DNA from: Cyclobacteriaceae bacterium
GTDB taxonomy: Bacteria; Bacteroidota; Bacteroidia; Cytophagales; Cyclobacteriaceae
Direction: 5' to 3'
Length of the DNA stretch: 54,260 nt
NCBI GenBank assembly: GCA_025350305.1
Contig: JANXYC010000249.1
Coordinates: 1 to 54,260 of the forward strand
Shown here: one piece after another, positions 52,865 to 54,260 of the stretch
Layout: every line of letters starts with the position of its first letter
Numbering within the stretch: the stretch's first letter is position 1
Program-made: the position numbers and the translations under genes
Notes under the pieces: generated by a model
Told to the model about the DNA's origin: nothing
Databases searched by the model: none
What the model saw: the letters and a program-made list of their open reading frames with translations, nothing else

Positions 52865-54260
52865 TCAATTGGTTGCCACCGCTTTGTTCCGGTCACGCTT
52901 CCGTTCAGTTTCGTTAAGATAAATCTTACGAAGGCGTATGGACTTAGGCGTTACTTCCACATACTCATCCGACTGGATGTATTCCAGCGCTTCCTCAAGC
53001 GAAAAGCGTACTGCAGGAGAAATGCGCATTTTTTCGTCGGAACCGGAGGCACGCATGTTGGTGAGTTTTTTTGTTTTGGTAACGTTGATCACCAAATCTC
53101 CACCCCGGCTATGCTCACCGATCACCTGGCCTTCGTACACCGGATCGCTGGGATCGATGAAGAATTTGCCGCGGTCCTGCAGGTTGTGCAAACTATATGG
53201 TATTGCCCCGCCTTGTTCCATGCTAATAAGCGATCCATTGATCCTTCCCGGAATTTCTCCACGGTACGGCTGATACTCTTTGAACCGGTGTGTTATGACG
53301 GCCTCGCCAGCGGTGACGTTCAGTAAATAATTCCTCAATCCAATGATTCCCCGTGAGGGCATCATGAATTTCAAAATCATCCGGTCCGCTTTCGGTTCCA
53401 TGTTGGTCATCTCGCCTTTGCGTGCTGACACCGTCTCGATGGCCTTGCCGGCGTCTGCTTCGGGCAAGTCAATCGTCAACTCTTCCATGGGTTCACAGCG
53501 GACACCACCCACCTCTTTGAAAATTACCTGGGGCTGGCCGATCTGTAATTCGTATCCCTCGCGGCGCATGGTCTCAATCAGCACCGACAAGTGAAGTACA
53601 CCCCTTCCAAAAACCAGTGTGCTATCGGCGGAACCTGTATCGGCCGTGCGCAAGGCCAGGTTCTTTTCCAATTCCAAATTCAAGCGATCTTTTATATGAC
53701 GTGAGGTCACAAACTTTCCTTCCTTACCGTAGAACGGTGAGTTGTTGATCGTAAACAACATGCTCATGGTAGGCTCATCAATCTCGATGGACTCCATCGC
53801 CTCCGGATTCAGAGGATCGGCCACGGTGTCACCGATTTCAAAACCTTCCAAACCAACCAAAGCACAAATTTCACCTGCTTTTACTTCTTCTGATTTCTGT
53901 TTATCAAACCCTTCAAAGACATACAGTTCTTTAATACGACTTTTCACGATTGGGCCACCGTCACGTTTCATCAATAAAATCTGTTGACCAGGCTTTACTG
54001 AACCCCGGTGCACCCTTCCAATGGCCACACGACCGATGTACGATGAATATTCAAGCGATGTGATAAGCATCTGCGTATTACCTTCCTCAACCTTGGGTAC
54101 CGGAATATATTTAATGATCCCATCCAGCAAGGGAACAATATCTGTAGTAGGCTGTTTCCAGTCACTGCTCATCCAGCCATGTTTAGCCGAACCGTAGAAC
54201 GTAGGGAAGTTTAGCTGATCTTCTGTAGCATCCAGGGAGTACATTAAATCAAATACCGCC
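52865..54260 (-). CDS. typA: Ribosome-binding GTPase TypA/BipA, C-terminal part (cut by window edge)
   Basis: The frame stays open to the window edge (AVFDLMYSLDATEDQLNFP), so the N-terminal GTPase domain is outside. Present are domain 2 (SSYIGRVAIGRVHRGSVKPGQ), domain 3 (LELEKNLALRTADTGSADSTLVFGRGVLHLSVL), domain 5 (MMPSRGIIGLRNYLLN) and the BipA-specific C-terminal domain with SLHNLQDRGKFFIDP, LTNMRASGSDEKMRISP and VEVTPKSIRLRK. Involved in ribosome assembly and stress. No defect is seen in the visible part. Confidence 0.97.
   Translation of the reverse strand, partial: AVFDLMYSLDATEDQLNFPTFYGSAKHGWMSSDWKQPTTDIVPLLDGIIKYIPVPKVEEGNTQMLITSLEYSSYIGRVAIGRVHRGSVKPGQQILLMKRDGGPIVKSRIKELYVFEGFDKQKSEEVKAGEICALVGLEGFEIGDTVADPLNPEAMESIEIDEPTMSMLFTINNSPFYGKEGKFVTSRHIKDRLNLELEKNLALRTADTGSADSTLVFGRGVLHLSVLIETMRREGYELQIGQPQVIFKEVGGVRCEPMEELTIDLPEADAGKAIETVSARKGEMTNMEPKADRMILKFMMPSRGIIGLRNYLLNVTAGEAVITHRFKEYQPYRGEIPGRINGSLISMEQGGAIPYSLHNLQDRGKFFIDPSDPVYEGQVIGEHSRGGDLVINVTKTKKLTNMRASGSDEKMRISPAVRFSLEEALEYIQSDEYVEVTPKSIRLRKIYLNETERKRDRNKAVATN

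Overview
The window reads as chromosomal DNA of a member of the Bacteroidota, most likely Cytophagales-like. The evidence is a GH13 amylase with a type IX secretion C-terminal sorting tail, several Bacteroidota-typical families (DUF4159, DUF4136, four-helix-bundle/IVP-like protein, BatA-type membrane proteins, fused IcmF mutase), a TTTG/TAxxxTTTG-like promoter before the sigma gene, and sparse Shine-Dalgarno sequences. No tRNA, rRNA or CRISPR array was recognised. The genus cannot be fixed from the sequence alone.

Layout. Positions 1-6500 hold an IS4-type transposase tail cut by the left edge, argH, a TPR lipoprotein, an M48 membrane protease, a ketoacyl-ACP synthase III and uxuA. Positions 6670-22543 are a long same-strand block: three Tat-type TldD paralogues and two TldE paralogues, then DUF4159, MoxR ATPase, DUF58, a BatA-like protein, a DUF4175-like protein and a last membrane protein with a GATase-like domain. 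The last five genes are nearly fused or overlapping. Positions 22662-26649 carry the secreted amylase and a paraoxonase-like protein on the minus strand. Positions 26650-27700 are a graveyard: REP-like hairpins, an internally deleted RAYT (Y1) transposase, a frameshifted and truncated TIR-domain gene, and a MITE. Positions 27743-30479 hold a sigma/anti-sigma pair, an OB-fold protein, YceI, an untracked 38-residue exported peptide and a DinB-like protein.

From 30740 to 40091 come a serine-hydrolase homologue without its catalytic residues, a four-helix-bundle gene set between TAATC-type repeats, a Tat-exported class V aminotransferase divergent from a SET-domain protein, a fused IcmF mutase with a palindromic repeat inserted in frame, and a 1.1-kb unit bounded by perfect 34-bp inverted repeats. 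That unit carries a NYN-domain nuclease gene (with an in-frame TGA), an XRE-type regulator and a candidate small RNA. Positions 40163-54260 are mostly housekeeping: M16 peptidase, two related secreted proteins (one truncated), LON-substrate-binding protein, apt, hutI, an LpoA-like binding protein, guaA, an outer-membrane barrel, DUF4136, a TPR protein and the C-terminal part of typA/bipA.

The two candidates for a poorly described system are (a) the exported TldD/TldE expansion joined to a MoxR-DUF58-BatA-type membrane complex and (b) the inverted-repeat-bounded NYN/XRE/small-RNA unit. Dispersed repeats are unusually informative: an 88-bp MITE in three copies with 4-bp target duplications, and a 37-bp palindromic element that shares its core and is found inside the IcmF coding sequence.
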